The notes: generated from the sequence alone by a model not told the origin. Positions 45,383 through 53,574 are shown, counted from the first letter of the stretch. The stretch is 53,574 nt of DNA from Melioribacteraceae bacterium (GCA_016342755.1 JAEINS010000029.1:1-53574), one strand, 5' to 3'. Program-made: numbers and translations.

Positions 45383-45414
45383 TTTGAAACAACTCATTAT
45401 TTAAGTTATCTTTG
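45383..45414 (+). promoter_or_regulatory. Bacteroidota-type promoter of the glycosyltransferase gene
   Basis: TTTG (45383-45386) and TATCTTTG (45407-45414) are separated by 20 bp. The element runs through the first in-frame TTG of the coding frame, which supports the ATG at 45439 as the real start. Confidence 0.7.
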
Positions 45415-45438
45415 TCTCAATCTAAATTTGGGAATAAA

Positions 45439-46494
45439 ATGTTTTTAACTGCGCTAATAATCTTCTTAATATTCAACTTGCTCATATTTTTCAGTCTTAG
45501 AAAAAAGAACATTTATAAAACCACTTCTGCACTAAATAAAATTAGTGTAGTTATAGCCGCAAAAAATGAAGCAGATAATATTCCTAATCTTATTAAAGCG
45601 TTAAAGTCTCAGAACTATGACAAAAACTTTTTTGAAGTAATTATAGTTGATGATAACTCAACCGATGAGACATACAAGGTTGTTGAACAACTCATAACTA
45701 ACCATAGAAATTTCCATTTACTAAAAGCAGTAAATAAAAAATTTGGAGCAAAAAAAGGAGCTTTGGATATTGGTATTTCTCATACCAATCATGATTACAT
45801 TCTAATAACTGACGCGGATAGCAAACCCGAATATAACTGGATTGAATCATATAACAGAGCATTTCAAAATGATTATGATTTTGTTTTTGGAAAGGTTATT
45901 AAAACAGCCGAAGCCAATTTTATTAATAAAGTTTCAAGATTTGAAAACCTTAGGAATTCTATTTTAATATTCGCGGCTTCAAATCTGAAAACCCCTTATT
46001 GTGCCTACGGAAGCAACTTTGGATTTAATAAAAAATCATTCTTAAATCTTGGCGGTTACAGTAGCACAAATGATAAACTTAGCGGAGATGACGATTTACT
46101 TATTAGAGAAGCTGTAAAAAACAATATGAAAATTGGAACTGTGGATTCAAAAGTCTGGAGTAGTTCCAAATCAACATTAAAAGATTACATTTCTCAAAGA
46201 TCAAGACATACTTCAACCTCTCATAATTATATTCTTAAACATCAGTTATTATTGGGTATCTGGCATTTACTAAACTTAATTCTTCTATTTGCTCCAATTA
46301 TAACATTTCAGTTTGAGCTGATAATACTTTCAATCTCTAAAATAATGATTGATCTTTTATTACTTTCAAAACTCCAAAAAGAATTCACCTATTCATTCAA
46401 TTTTATCGAGATTATTTATTCTCAGATCATCTACGATATCATGATTATAGTTAACTTTTTCTCATCTTTGATCAAAAAAGAGAGCTGGAAATAA
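45439..46494 (+). CDS. Family 2 glycosyltransferase, membrane-bound
   Basis: The roughly 351-residue protein has an N-terminal transmembrane anchor (FLTALIIFLIFNLLIFFSL) and a GT-A domain: SVVIAAKNEADNIPNLIKAL, VDDNSTDET, the nucleotide/metal motif ITDADSKP, the acceptor-site SGDDDLLIREA and QRSRHTSTSHN, a variant of QxxRW. Two or three C-terminal hydrophobic helices follow. It resembles processive or lipid-linked GT2 enzymes. Donor and acceptor are unknown and no polysaccharide cluster surrounds it. Confidence 0.85.
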   Translation: MFLTALIIFLIFNLLIFFSLRKKNIYKTTSALNKISVVIAAKNEADNIPNLIKALKSQNYDKNFFEVIIVDDNSTDETYKVVEQLITNHRNFHLLKAVNKKFGAKKGALDIGISHTNHDYILITDADSKPEYNWIESYNRAFQNDYDFVFGKVIKTAEANFINKVSRFENLRNSILIFAASNLKTPYCAYGSNFGFNKKSFLNLGGYSSTNDKLSGDDDLLIREAVKNNMKIGTVDSKVWSSSKSTLKDYISQRSRHTSTSHNYILKHQLLLGIWHLLNLILLFAPIITFQFELIILSISKIMIDLLLLSKLQKEFTYSFNFIEIIYSQIIYDIMIIVNFFSSLIKKESWK

Positions 46495-46496
46495 TT

Positions 46497-46528
46497 TTTG
46501 AAAACTTAGTTTAATAATAGTATCTTTG
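46497..46528 (+). promoter_or_regulatory. Bacteroidota-type promoter of the nucleoside salvage operon
   Basis: TTTG (46497-46500) is followed after 20 bp by TATCTTTG (46521-46528). Transcription would begin about 20 bp before the cdd ATG at 46555. Confidence 0.7.
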
Positions 46529-46554
46529 GCATAAATAAAACAAAAGATGATAAT

Positions 46555-46950
46555 ATGAAATACGAAGAACTTGCCAAAAAAGCTATTGAAGCTAAAGAAA
46601 AAGCTGTCCCTACATATTCAAAATTTCACGTCGGCGCTGCGTTATTAACTGAAGATGATGAAGTAATAATCGGGGGGAATATTGAATCCGCCTCTTACGG
46701 TTTAACAATCTGTGCTGAAAGAACCGCTGTTTTTACCGCAGTTATTGAAGGCAAAAGAAAGTTTAAAGCCTTAGCTATTGCAAGCGATGCTGAGGGATTT
46801 ACATCACCTTGCGGTGCATGCAGACAAGTTATGCTTGATCAGTGCGGACATGATCTTGATGTAGTTTTAGTAAATAAAAAAAATGAATTGAAGATTTATA
46901 AACTTAAAGAACTGATTCCTCATTCGTTCGATGACTCGGAGTTAAGATAA
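46555..46950 (+). CDS. cdd: Cytidine deaminase
   Basis: The 131-residue tetrameric-type enzyme deaminates cytidine and deoxycytidine. Substrate and zinc motifs are FHVGAALLTEDDEVIIGGNIE, TICAERTAVF (Cys ligand and catalytic Glu) and SPCGACRQVM (two Cys ligands). Length is typical. It heads an operon of nucleoside salvage genes, with tdk 3 bp downstream. Confidence 0.96.
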   Translation: MKYEELAKKAIEAKEKAVPTYSKFHVGAALLTEDDEVIIGGNIESASYGLTICAERTAVFTAVIEGKRKFKALAIASDAEGFTSPCGACRQVMLDQCGHDLDVVLVNKKNELKIYKLKELIPHSFDDSELR

Positions 46951-46953
46951 GTT

Positions 46954-47529
46954 ATGCAATTTACGCCTCACTCTACACCCACGGATACTGGCTGGATAGA
47001 AGTTATTGCCGGTTGTATGTTTAGCGGTAAAACTGAAGAACTTATAAGAAGATTAAGAAGAGCTAAAATAGCTAAGTTTGATGTTAAGATATTCAAACCC
47101 AAAATAGATAACAGATATTCTGATTCAGACATTGTTTCTCATAGCGAACAATCATTGCCTTCAGTTATAGTTGAATCGGCAACAGAAATTCTGGAGCTGG
47201 CAAAAGATGCTCAGGTAGTAGGAATTGACGAAGCACAATTTTTTAACGAAGACCTGGTACAGGTTTGTCATGATTTAGCAAATCGGGGCAAGAGAGTTAT
47301 TGTTGCCGGTCTCGATCAGGATTATAGAGGCGTTCCGTTCGAACCAATTCCAAACCTGCTGGCAACAGCAGAATATATAACCAAAACTTTGGCAATCTGT
47401 GTTGTATGCGGAAATCCGGCTGATAAAACTCAACGAAAAGTTAATTCGGGCGAGCGTGTTTTAGTCGGAGCAACCGATAGCTACGAAGCAAGATGTAGAA
47501 GGTGTCATTACATCCCTGAAAACGAATAA
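46954..47529 (+). CDS. tdk: Thymidine kinase (TK1 type)
   Basis: The 191-residue enzyme phosphorylates thymidine and deoxyuridine with ATP. It has the P-loop [14 protein letters not shown], Walker B GIDEAQFF, and structural zinc cysteines in CVVCGNPA and CRRCH. It lies between cdd and the nucleoside transporter and starts 3 bp after the cdd stop. Confidence 0.96.
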   Translation: MQFTPHSTPTDTGWIEVIAGCMFSGKTEELIRRLRRAKIAKFDVKIFKPKIDNRYSDSDIVSHSEQSLPSVIVESATEILELAKDAQVVGIDEAQFFNEDLVQVCHDLANRGKRVIVAGLDQDYRGVPFEPIPNLLATAEYITKTLAICVVCGNPADKTQRKVNSGERVLVGATDSYEARCRRCHYIPENE

Positions 47530-47537
47530 GGATTTAT

Positions 47538-48890
47538 ATGGATTTTATTGCAATTGTAAGAGGTATAATTGGTATTGGTCTTCTGGTTGGAATTGCATAC
47601 TTGCTCTCCAACAACAAAAAAAATGTTAATTGGAGATTAGTTGGTAGCGGTCTTATTCTGCAGTTTATTTTTGCAATTTTTATAATAAAAGGAGATAAAC
47701 TTGGTAGCTTCTTCTCTCCTCTTGGCTGGCCAAAACAATTTTTCAATTATATAAGTAAGGGATTTGTAGCTGTACTAGACTTTACAACAGCAGGAGCCCA
47801 GTTTATATTCGGTAATCTTGCGCTTCCTCCCGGCTCCGAAAATAGTATAGGATTTTTCTTTGCATTTCAAATCCTTCCTACAATTATATTTTTTGCCAGT
47901 ATAATGGCCGTTTTATATCACTTAGGAGTGATGCAAAAAATAGTTCAGGCAATGGCATGGATAATGGCAAAAGTAATGGGAACAAGTGGTGCTGAATCCC
48001 TTTCATGTTCAGCTAATATTTTTGTCGGGCAGACCGAAGCACCTTTAATGATTAAACCTTTTATTAAAGGGATGACTAAAAGTGAACTTTTAACTATTAT
48101 GACTGGTGGAATGGCTACTATTGCCGGTGGGGTTATGGCATCATATATTCAGATGCTTGGGCAATCTTTTTCAGAAGCTATGAATATTCCTTTTGATCAA
48201 GCTAGAATTGAGTTTGCTTCACATCTACTTGGTGCAAGTATAATGGCTGCTCCGGCTGCATTGATTATTTCAAAAATCATATTCCCTGAAGTAGAAACTC
48301 CTGAAACAGCCGGAACTGTAAAAATTAAAGTTGAAAAAACCGCGGCTAATGTTGTTGAAGCTGCTGCTGCCGGTGCCGGAGAAGGATTGCAGCTTGCGTT
48401 AAACGTCGGAGCAATGTTATTAGCATTTATAGCATTAATTGCAATGTTCAATGCCGGATTAGAATCCATAGGTGATTTAATCGGTTTAAACACAGTTTTA
48501 ATGGATGCTTACGGTCAGCCGTTAAATATGCAGCTAATTCTTGGATTAGTATTGCAGTTCCTGGCCTATGGAATTGGGGTGCCATGGGATTCCGCATTAG
48601 ATTTTGGAAGTCTTATTGGTGTAAAAGTTGTCTTAAATGAATTTGTAGCTTATACAGAAATGAGCAATTATATAAAAGAAGGCATTTTAACTGATCCTAA
48701 AGCTATTTTAATGGCTACTTATGCTCTGTGCGGATTTGCTAATCTAAGTAGTATAGCAATTCAGATTGGAGGTATATCGCCTCTAGCCCCCGGCAGAAGA
48801 TCTGATTTAGCATCTCTAGGATTTAAAGCAGTAATAGGCGGAACTTTAGCAACAATGATGACAGCAACATTAGCAGGAGTACTATTTTAA
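47538..48890 (+). CDS. Concentrative nucleoside transporter (NupC/CNT family)
   Basis: The 450-residue polytopic protein imports nucleosides with H+ or Na+. CNT hallmarks are LGVMQKIVQAMAWIMAKVMG, SANIFVGQTEAPLMIKPF, TGGMATIAGGVMASYIQML and the C-terminal YALCGFANLSSIAIQIGGI. It is in the same operon as cdd, tdk and punA, which directly explains their substrate supply. AAGGATTTAT precedes the ATG. Confidence 0.93.
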   Translation: MDFIAIVRGIIGIGLLVGIAYLLSNNKKNVNWRLVGSGLILQFIFAIFIIKGDKLGSFFSPLGWPKQFFNYISKGFVAVLDFTTAGAQFIFGNLALPPGSENSIGFFFAFQILPTIIFFASIMAVLYHLGVMQKIVQAMAWIMAKVMGTSGAESLSCSANIFVGQTEAPLMIKPFIKGMTKSELLTIMTGGMATIAGGVMASYIQMLGQSFSEAMNIPFDQARIEFASHLLGASIMAAPAALIISKIIFPEVETPETAGTVKIKVEKTAANVVEAAAAGAGEGLQLALNVGAMLLAFIALIAMFNAGLESIGDLIGLNTVLMDAYGQPLNMQLILGLVLQFLAYGIGVPWDSALDFGSLIGVKVVLNEFVAYTEMSNYIKEGILTDPKAILMATYALCGFANLSSIAIQIGGISPLAPGRRSDLASLGFKAVIGGTLATMMTATLAGVLF

Positions 48891-49720
48891 TGATCGATTT
48901 AAATTTTAAGTATAAAGAAATGTTAGAAGTGCTTAATAACGAGAAGCCGTTTACACCACATATTGCTATTGTTCTAGGAAGCGGTTTAGGTGACTTCGCT
49001 AAAAAAGTAAATATTATAAAATCCATTGAGACAAATATTCTTCCTAATTATCCTTCGTCAACTGTGCAGGGTCACAAAGGATATATTCATTTTGCCGAAT
49101 ATGAAGATAAAAAATTATTATTGTTCCAGGGCAGAATACATTTTTATGAAGGATATAAATTATCGGAATGTATACTTCCTCCTTTTATAGCTGCTGAGTT
49201 AGGCTGCCAGTATTTATTTTTAACAAATGCCGCTGGCGGAATTAATCCTGATTTCCAACCTGGTGATTTAATGTTAACAACATCTTTTAATGCTGTAAAT
49301 TTAAAGAAAGAACTTTCACAGTTATTTGGTGTTACTTCTCTGGATCAAAAAAATGCATTATTGGATTTACCTTCCAAATCATTTAATGAAATCATAAAAA
49401 CTTCATCATTAGAAGAAAACGTATTCCTTAAAGAAGGAGTTTACTTTTTATGCAAAGGACCATCTTATGAAACTCCGGCCGAAGTGCAGATGATAATGAA
49501 GTTTGGAAGTGACGCGGTTGGAATGTCTACTGTTCATGAAGCCATATATGGTGCCTCCAGGAATATGAAAGTCGCTGCTGTTTCCTGTATTACAAACCTG
49601 GCCACTGGAATTTCTCAGGTAAAACTGGATCATTCTGAAGTTATGGAAACTGCTGATTTAGTGAAATCAAAATTTGAACGGCTTGTAAAAAGAATTATTA
49701 CTAACTGTTCAATAGATTAG
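48890..49720 (+). CDS. punA: Purine nucleoside phosphorylase
   Basis: The 276-residue trimeric PNP cleaves purine nucleosides with phosphate. Visible are IVLGSGLGDFAKKV, QGRIHFYEGY, LTNAAGGINPDFQPGDLM, GPSYETPAEVQM and GMSTVHEAIYGA. The Asn in SCITNLATG marks preference for 6-oxopurines. Its start overlaps the transporter stop by 1 bp. Its 3' end overlaps the convergent rsmE gene by 20 bp. Confidence 0.95.
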   Translation: MIDLNFKYKEMLEVLNNEKPFTPHIAIVLGSGLGDFAKKVNIIKSIETNILPNYPSSTVQGHKGYIHFAEYEDKKLLLFQGRIHFYEGYKLSECILPPFIAAELGCQYLFLTNAAGGINPDFQPGDLMLTTSFNAVNLKKELSQLFGVTSLDQKNALLDLPSKSFNEIIKTSSLEENVFLKEGVYFLCKGPSYETPAEVQMIMKFGSDAVGMSTVHEAIYGASRNMKVAAVSCITNLATGISQVKLDHSEVMETADLVKSKFERLVKRIITNCSID

Positions 49721-50441
49721 AAATTACCGAAGCAGTTGTAATAATAGCCGTTTCAGCTCTTAGCCTATTTTTTGTTAGAAAAAGATTTTTTGAATCTTCG
49801 AATAATTTGAATTCGTTTTCACTTAAGCCGCCTTCCGGACCAAATATAAAAACGAGTTCTCCCTTATTAGTTTTCAGGTCATTCAATACAAAGTCAGTTA
49901 AACACATTTCAGCATTCTGATCAAATAGAATTTTAACTTGGTTAGTTTCTTTTAGATCTGATAATCTCTTTGCAAATTTAATATTAGGATTAAAAGCTCT
50001 TAGAGACTGCTTCATTGCCGCCAATGCTATCTTATTCCACCTATCAAGCTTTTCGCCTTTAGAAACGCTTCTATCTGCCTCATAGACAATAAACTCAGTT
50101 ATACCAAGCTCAATGCATTTCTCAAGAGCAAATTCAAAGCGATCCTGATTTCTTAACCGGGGCAGGCAAAATAAAATTTGCGGATATTCTTTTTTATAGA
50201 GAATTGTTTTTTCAATCTTACATGTGACTGTTTTTTTTTCGCAAACAATTATTTCAGTTTCAAAAATAGAACCTTCACCATCTGTTACAAATAGTTTATC
50301 TCCAACAGTATGTCGCATAACTCTTAAAATATGTTTTGCTTCTTCATCGCTAATAATAATACAATTATTCTCTATTTTACTATTAGAATAGTAAAGCTCA
50401 ATGTTAGAAAGAAAATCCTGTTCCAAAAATAATTTCTCCAT
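49701..50441 (-). CDS. rsmE: 16S rRNA (uracil1498-N3)-methyltransferase
   Basis: The roughly 246-residue SPOUT-class enzyme methylates U1498 of 16S rRNA. It has ISDEEAKHILRVMRHTVGD in the N-terminal PUA-like domain, RNQDRFEFALEKCIELGI, MKQSLRAFNP, and the SAM knot FIFGPEGGLSENEF with NRLRAETAIITTASV. The start is uncertain. ATG 50441 gives a 38-bp overlap with the upstream barrel gene, and the family usually starts somewhat later. Overlap on both sides indicates tight packing with its neighbours. Confidence 0.93.
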   Translation of the reverse strand: MEKLFLEQDFLSNIELYYSNSKIENNCIIISDEEAKHILRVMRHTVGDKLFVTDGEGSIFETEIIVCEKKTVTCKIEKTILYKKEYPQILFCLPRLRNQDRFEFALEKCIELGITEFIVYEADRSVSKGEKLDRWNKIALAAMKQSLRAFNPNIKFAKRLSDLKETNQVKILFDQNAEMCLTDFVLNDLKTNKGELVFIFGPEGGLSENEFKLFEDSKNLFLTKNRLRAETAIITTASVISNLLNS

Positions 50442-51732
50442 TCATATATTCATCAAACGCATATTCTAATCTATAAGCATTATGCGGTAAAAACATAACA
50501 GTTAGACCTAATCCCCAGCCTTTGTCAATTTTATTTTGTTCAAACACAGGTTCGTTATTGTTAAATGTTAAGCCGGCATCAAAAAAGCCAGTTAATAATA
50601 CTCTAATTCTTGTTGATGTTAATCTACGAGGCAAAAGAGGTAAATTCAACTTTAAATTCCATTCATCAACAATGGGATAACGAACCTCGAAGGAAGAAAT
50701 CAAATAATTATGACCTTCCCGCTCATCAGTTCTATGACCTCTAATATATTCGTCAAATCCAAAATATGAATTATCATAAAATGGAATAACTTTACCAAAC
50801 ATATGCCGACCGGCTATCCTCCACTTAGTAGAAACTTGATCAGTAAGTTCCCTATATTCCCGATAATCAAGATATAACTTATTATAATTTATCCCATCAA
50901 GATTAAACCCTTTATGAGTAAGGCTTAACATCGCTAAACGCCCATTTCGCGGAGCCTGAATTAAATCGCGGCTGTCATACTGATAAAGAAGAGATAACCG
51001 GGGAACCCTATCTATACTTCTGTCAGAAGCTGTTATCCTCCCTTTAACATATTTGGGAGTTTTTATATAATCAAACCCAAATTCAGTAAACACAGTATTA
51101 TAAAGGTCAAATCGTTTACCAATCATTAATTCAGTAGAGTACATAGTATTGTCATAACTTTCGCCATATTTCTTTTCAGCGAGCTGACTTTTATTTGATG
51201 CGGTTGTATGGATAAACTTATATCTCAAACTTAAATTGGCACTTTCTAAAACTATGGGATTATAGTATGACAAAGATATAAAGGGATCAAAACCGAGTCC
51301 GAACTTTAGATCTATAATTTCATTCCGGCCTCTAAAGTTTTTCCAGAGAAAAATCATCCCATAAGTAGATTTATCAATATCACTATTCTTAATTACTAAA
51401 AATGGTAAAGGATAGAAATACCAGCTTTCTGAAACACTTATAATAACAACATTTTTATCTTCTTTTTTAGAAGCATAAACTGAAACAAAATTAAAAATCC
51501 CCAGACTATATATTCTTTCTTTGTTATAATTAAGGATTTGAGTGTTAATACTATCACCAGGACTAAATGTTAACTCTCTTAATATTATATAATCTTCTGT
51601 AATTTCATTGCCATCAATTTCTATTGAATCAATTTTAACCCACTGATTCTTTTTTAGCGCCAGAGAATCTGCCTTTGAAGCAAATAGAGTTTGTGAAACA
51701 ATGATGAACAGTAGTAATAATAGTTTTTTCAT
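50404..51732 (-). CDS. BamA/TamA-like outer-membrane protein with one POTRA domain
   Basis: The roughly 442-residue protein has a signal peptide (MKKLLLLLFIIVSQTLFASK), a single POTRA-like domain (about 30-105: WVKIDSIEIDGNEITEDYII, YSLGIFNFVSVY) and an Omp85-type barrel with DYIRGHRTDE-like loop-6 motif (EYIRGHRTDER) and a terminal Phe. It is much shorter than BamA (normally five POTRAs). It could aid lipid or protein export as other minimal Omp85 proteins do. I chose the ATG at 51732 because the signal peptide begins there and TATCTTTG lies 4 bp upstream. The gene may be transcribed with rsmE. Confidence 0.85.
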   Translation of the reverse strand: MKKLLLLLFIIVSQTLFASKADSLALKKNQWVKIDSIEIDGNEITEDYIILRELTFSPGDSINTQILNYNKERIYSLGIFNFVSVYASKKEDKNVVIISVSESWYFYPLPFLVIKNSDIDKSTYGMIFLWKNFRGRNEIIDLKFGLGFDPFISLSYYNPIVLESANLSLRYKFIHTTASNKSQLAEKKYGESYDNTMYSTELMIGKRFDLYNTVFTEFGFDYIKTPKYVKGRITASDRSIDRVPRLSLLYQYDSRDLIQAPRNGRLAMLSLTHKGFNLDGINYNKLYLDYREYRELTDQVSTKWRIAGRHMFGKVIPFYDNSYFGFDEYIRGHRTDEREGHNYLISSFEVRYPIVDEWNLKLNLPLLPRRLTSTRIRVLLTGFFDAGLTFNNNEPVFEQNKIDKGWGLGLTVMFLPHNAYRLEYAFDEYMNGEIIFGTGFSF

Positions 51733-51736
51733 GCGG

Positions 51737-51744
51737 CAAAGATA
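51737..51744 (-). promoter_or_regulatory. TATCTTTG element of a probably leaderless mRNA
   Basis: The minus strand reads TATCTTTG then GCCGC and the ATG at 51732. If this is the -7 element, transcription starts at or next to the start codon. No clear TTTG is visible at -33, so confidence is moderate. Confidence 0.5.
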
Positions 51745-51862
51745 AGGAAATACTAATAAAATTGATATCTCATCTATCAATTAGGAATCTAGATATTCTA
51801 AATATTGAGTCTTTAAGACGAACTAATTTCATTTTACGAATTGATTTTAATGCCCCTTCTCA

Positions 51863-51892
51863 AACCTCAAGCTGTATAATACAGTTGAGGTT
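51863..51892. other. Twelve-base-pair hairpin after the repeat-rich sorting-domain gene
   Basis: ACCTCAA-G-CTGTA (51864-51876) pairs with TACAG-TTGAGGT (51880-51891), with one bulged G and a three-base loop. It lies 36 bp beyond the stop of the convergently read gene at 51928 but lacks a U-tract on either strand. It could be a 3'-end processing or stabilising element. Confidence 0.5.
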
Positions 51893-51927
51893 CGGCATAT
51901 AACTTTTATATTCTTACTTAAAAAGTC

Positions 51928-53331
51928 CTATTTAAGCAGCAACATTTTTTTAGTTTTAACCTGATCACCAGCTGTTAATCTGTATAGGTAAAATCCGCTT
52001 GCCAAATTTTCACCGTTTAATTTAACATAATGTTTTCCAGATGGGAGGTTTTGATCAACCAATTCTGTAATTTTATTTCCTAGTAAATCAAAGACTGTTA
52101 AGTTAATATGACTAGAATTTGAAATTTTAAAAGATATATTAGTAACCGGATTAAATGGATTTGGATAATTTTGAGCTAATGTAAAACTTGATATTTCTAA
52201 ATCCTCTTTCTCAGTTTCAGTTATATATGAATTATAGTACGCAGTTACTTCTATACCATCAAACAAATAAGATTGTCCGTGAGTTTCATATTCTGTATAC
52301 CAGCCTTTTGTATCAAAAAAATGAAATTCATCTTCACTGCTTACCCAATTCTCTGAATCCCAAATTTCTGATAATCCATGAAATAAATTGCCATCAGAAG
52401 TAAACTCATATGAAAATCGTTTTGTGTTATCCCAAGCAGTTCCATTCCATACTGAACCCAAGTTCTCAGTCATATAGTTATTAGAATCAAACGTTAAAGA
52501 AATTTTTGAACCATTACTCCAAGAGCTACCATCCCAGAACTTTGTTAACTCTTCTGTTATATTATTATTTGCATCATAACTATACTCAACAGTAAATTCA
52601 TTTTCCCAATCATTATTATCCCCCCAGATATAAGATTGTTCAAAAATCTTATATCTATCTGAGTTATACTCAAAAGCTGTTAAACTAATTTTCTCCCACT
52701 CAATACTATTGTGTTCTTCTATCATTATTGATAATTTATTATCATCAGCATCATACTTAGTTGTTTCTCTAGTTTTGAAAACAAAGCCTTGGAAATTGGA
52801 TTCAGATATTTCAATTTCTGTTGTATTAGCTGAATCATATGTAATACTACTTTCACCGGTTGTAATCCAATTGCTACCATCCCACATATCTTCCTTTGAA
52901 CCAGTTAAAAATTCAGCATTATAAAAATTAGTATATCGTAAAAAATTCACCCAGTCACTTCCATTCCATATCTGACCAATACTATTTTGAAATTTACCTT
53001 CATTATTATAATTATATATCATAAATAAAAAGTTAGTTGCCTCATTTCCATCTATATTCTGTAATAAATATGTAGCCCAATTACCAAAAGATTCACTTGT
53101 ATAAGTGTAACTATGCTTTTCAATAGTTCCATCTTCCTTAGTTACAATAGCACTATCAAGCATAGATTCATTGTTAGATAATAGTGGATTCATCTTTGAG
53201 CTAAAAATCTCTTTTAATTGATTTTGATTATTCTTTATTAATAATGTATTGCAATAATTCTTTACCTGCGCTGAAACAACAACAGCGAGGGCAAATAAAA
53301 GAACTATATTTAGTTTTATAAAAATTTTCAT
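51928..53331 (-). CDS. Secreted protein with W-D/N-G-S-x-W repeats and T9SS sorting domain
   Basis: The 467-residue product has a signal peptide (IKLNIVLLFALAVVVSAQ). From about residue 95 to 350 it carries six or seven degenerate repeats of 35-40 residues with the core W(D/N)GS(x)W (IWNGSDWVN, MWDGSNWIT, FWDGSSWSN, VWNGTAWDN, IWDSENWVS), alternating with YxYDxNxN strands. This resembles the YD-type and DUF-type beta repeats of secreted Bacteroidota proteins. The C-terminus is a type A sorting domain (QNYPNPFNPVTNISF to KTKKMLLLK). It is probably attached to the cell surface or released. GGAG precedes the ATG. The function is unknown. Confidence 0.82.
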   Translation of the reverse strand: MKIFIKLNIVLLFALAVVVSAQVKNYCNTLLIKNNQNQLKEIFSSKMNPLLSNNESMLDSAIVTKEDGTIEKHSYTYTSESFGNWATYLLQNIDGNEATNFLFMIYNYNNEGKFQNSIGQIWNGSDWVNFLRYTNFYNAEFLTGSKEDMWDGSNWITTGESSITYDSANTTEIEISESNFQGFVFKTRETTKYDADDNKLSIMIEEHNSIEWEKISLTAFEYNSDRYKIFEQSYIWGDNNDWENEFTVEYSYDANNNITEELTKFWDGSSWSNGSKISLTFDSNNYMTENLGSVWNGTAWDNTKRFSYEFTSDGNLFHGLSEIWDSENWVSSEDEFHFFDTKGWYTEYETHGQSYLFDGIEVTAYYNSYITETEKEDLEISSFTLAQNYPNPFNPVTNISFKISNSSHINLTVFDLLGNKITELVDQNLPSGKHYVKLNGENLASGFYLYRLTAGDQVKTKKMLLLK

Positions 53332-53531
53332 TGTGACTCCAATAAAATAATTTCAAAATTTCCGATAGCTTTCTAATCATTTTCAATTAATACTATTATA
53401 AACAAATTACTATATAATTTCTATTATTTTTCAGTAGATGAGAATTTAGCTAATCTGAATTATAATCAGGCATCGTTGAGCAAGAATCAAAAAAAAACAT
53501 TTCACTCTTATTTTATCTTTGCCCTAAAACT

Positions 53532-53560
53532 AAAAAAGCTTCCCAAATGGAGAAGCTTTT
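53532..53560 (-). terminator. Intrinsic terminator for a gene entering from the right edge
   Basis: On the minus strand AAAAGCTTC (53560-53552) pairs with GAAGCTTTT (53542-53534), with inner CC/GG pairs, and the T-run continues to 53532. It stops transcription coming from beyond position 53574. A TATCTTTG at 53514-53521 on the plus strand lacks a -33 partner and is probably chance. Confidence 0.7.
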
Positions 53561-53562
53561 AT

Positions 53563-53574
53563 TGTGGGAGTACA
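53563..53574 (-). tRNA. Possible 3' end of a truncated tRNA gene
   Basis: The minus strand at the edge reads TGTA CTCCCAC A, which fits the end of a T stem, a seven-base acceptor strand and a discriminator A. It is followed within 2-3 bases by an intrinsic terminator. The rest of the gene is outside the window, so neither the fold nor the amino acid can be checked. Confidence 0.3.

Noticed and set aside
45412-45438. Earlier TTG start for the glycosyltransferase
   Set aside because: These codons overlap the TATCTTTG promoter element, so they are probably not transcribed. The ATG at 45439 begins the membrane anchor.
48197-48493. Antisense 98-codon frame inside the nucleoside transporter
   Set aside because: It is a shadow of Ala/Gly-rich sense codons and has no independent support.
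1-53574. CRISPR array, insertion sequence, prophage or defence island
   Set aside because: No direct-repeat and spacer pattern, transposase, integrase, phage structural gene or recognised defence gene was found on either strand.

Overview
The window is an AT-rich bacterial chromosome segment that best fits the Ignavibacteriota/Bacteroidota-Chlorobi group. Three things point there. Two secreted proteins end in the 'NYPNPFNP...' Por/type IX secretion sorting domain, written in the way typical of Ignavibacteria. Several upstream regions carry the Bacteroidota-type promoter TTTG-N19-21-TAnnTTTG (mostly TATCTTTG). The genes are mainly chromosomal housekeeping genes of that lineage. I see no phage, insertion sequence, plasmid or CRISPR signal, and no complete RNA gene.

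Layout. (1) 1-4132 is a pentose locus: a LacI-family repressor, xylulokinase and aldose 1-epimerase. Two nearly identical 15-bp LacI-type operators flank it, one before the repressor gene and one over the operon promoter, and the first gene of the operon has decayed. (2) 4237-10198 holds envelope and hydrolase genes: a TonB_C-ThuA lipoprotein, a membrane metallophosphoesterase, a TPR protein, a metallo-beta-lactamase-fold hydrolase, a DUF2141 protein and a broken outer-membrane-protein gene. (3) 10399-14340 is a giant multidomain secreted protein (LamG, peptidase-MA, CBM9-like, two cadherin-like repeats, sorting domain), separated by a bidirectional terminator from acs, phzF-like and DEAD-box helicase genes on the other strand. 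(4) 19213-32698 is a run of mostly forward metabolic and regulatory genes: NtrC-type regulator, HIT, Rid, Na/Pi cotransporter, YcaQ-like glycosylase, nitrilase, sulfatase, acyl-ACP thioesterase, ZIP transporter, CmoM-like and TrmB tRNA methyltransferases, and a CBS protein. (5) 32750-34897 is a three-gene cassette of outer-membrane beta-barrel, exported FMN-binding protein and four-helix membrane protein.

(6) 35026-42657 is the most striking region: a complete trp operon (trpE-G-D-C-F-B-A) controlled by a classical ribosome-mediated attenuator. A 25-codon leader peptide has three consecutive Trp codons. Four mutually exclusive RNA segments can be drawn, and the terminator hairpin ends in six U. 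The promoter lies so close to the leader ATG that the leader mRNA should be almost leaderless. TrpF is fused in frame to a complete type I-beta DAHP synthase, so one transcript carries both the entry enzyme of the shikimate pathway and all steps from chorismate to tryptophan.

(7) 42694-53574 carries a DUF1684 lipoprotein, a DUF2200 protein, a CE6/sialate-esterase-like enzyme, a glycosyltransferase, a nucleoside salvage operon (cdd-tdk-nupC-type-punA), rsmE behind a BamA/TamA-like outer-membrane protein whose start codon lies about 4 nt from a TATCTTTG element, a repeat-rich sorting-domain protein, and at the right edge a terminator that may follow a truncated minus-strand tRNA.

All calls come from reading the sequence and from memory of the protein families. 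No database search was run.
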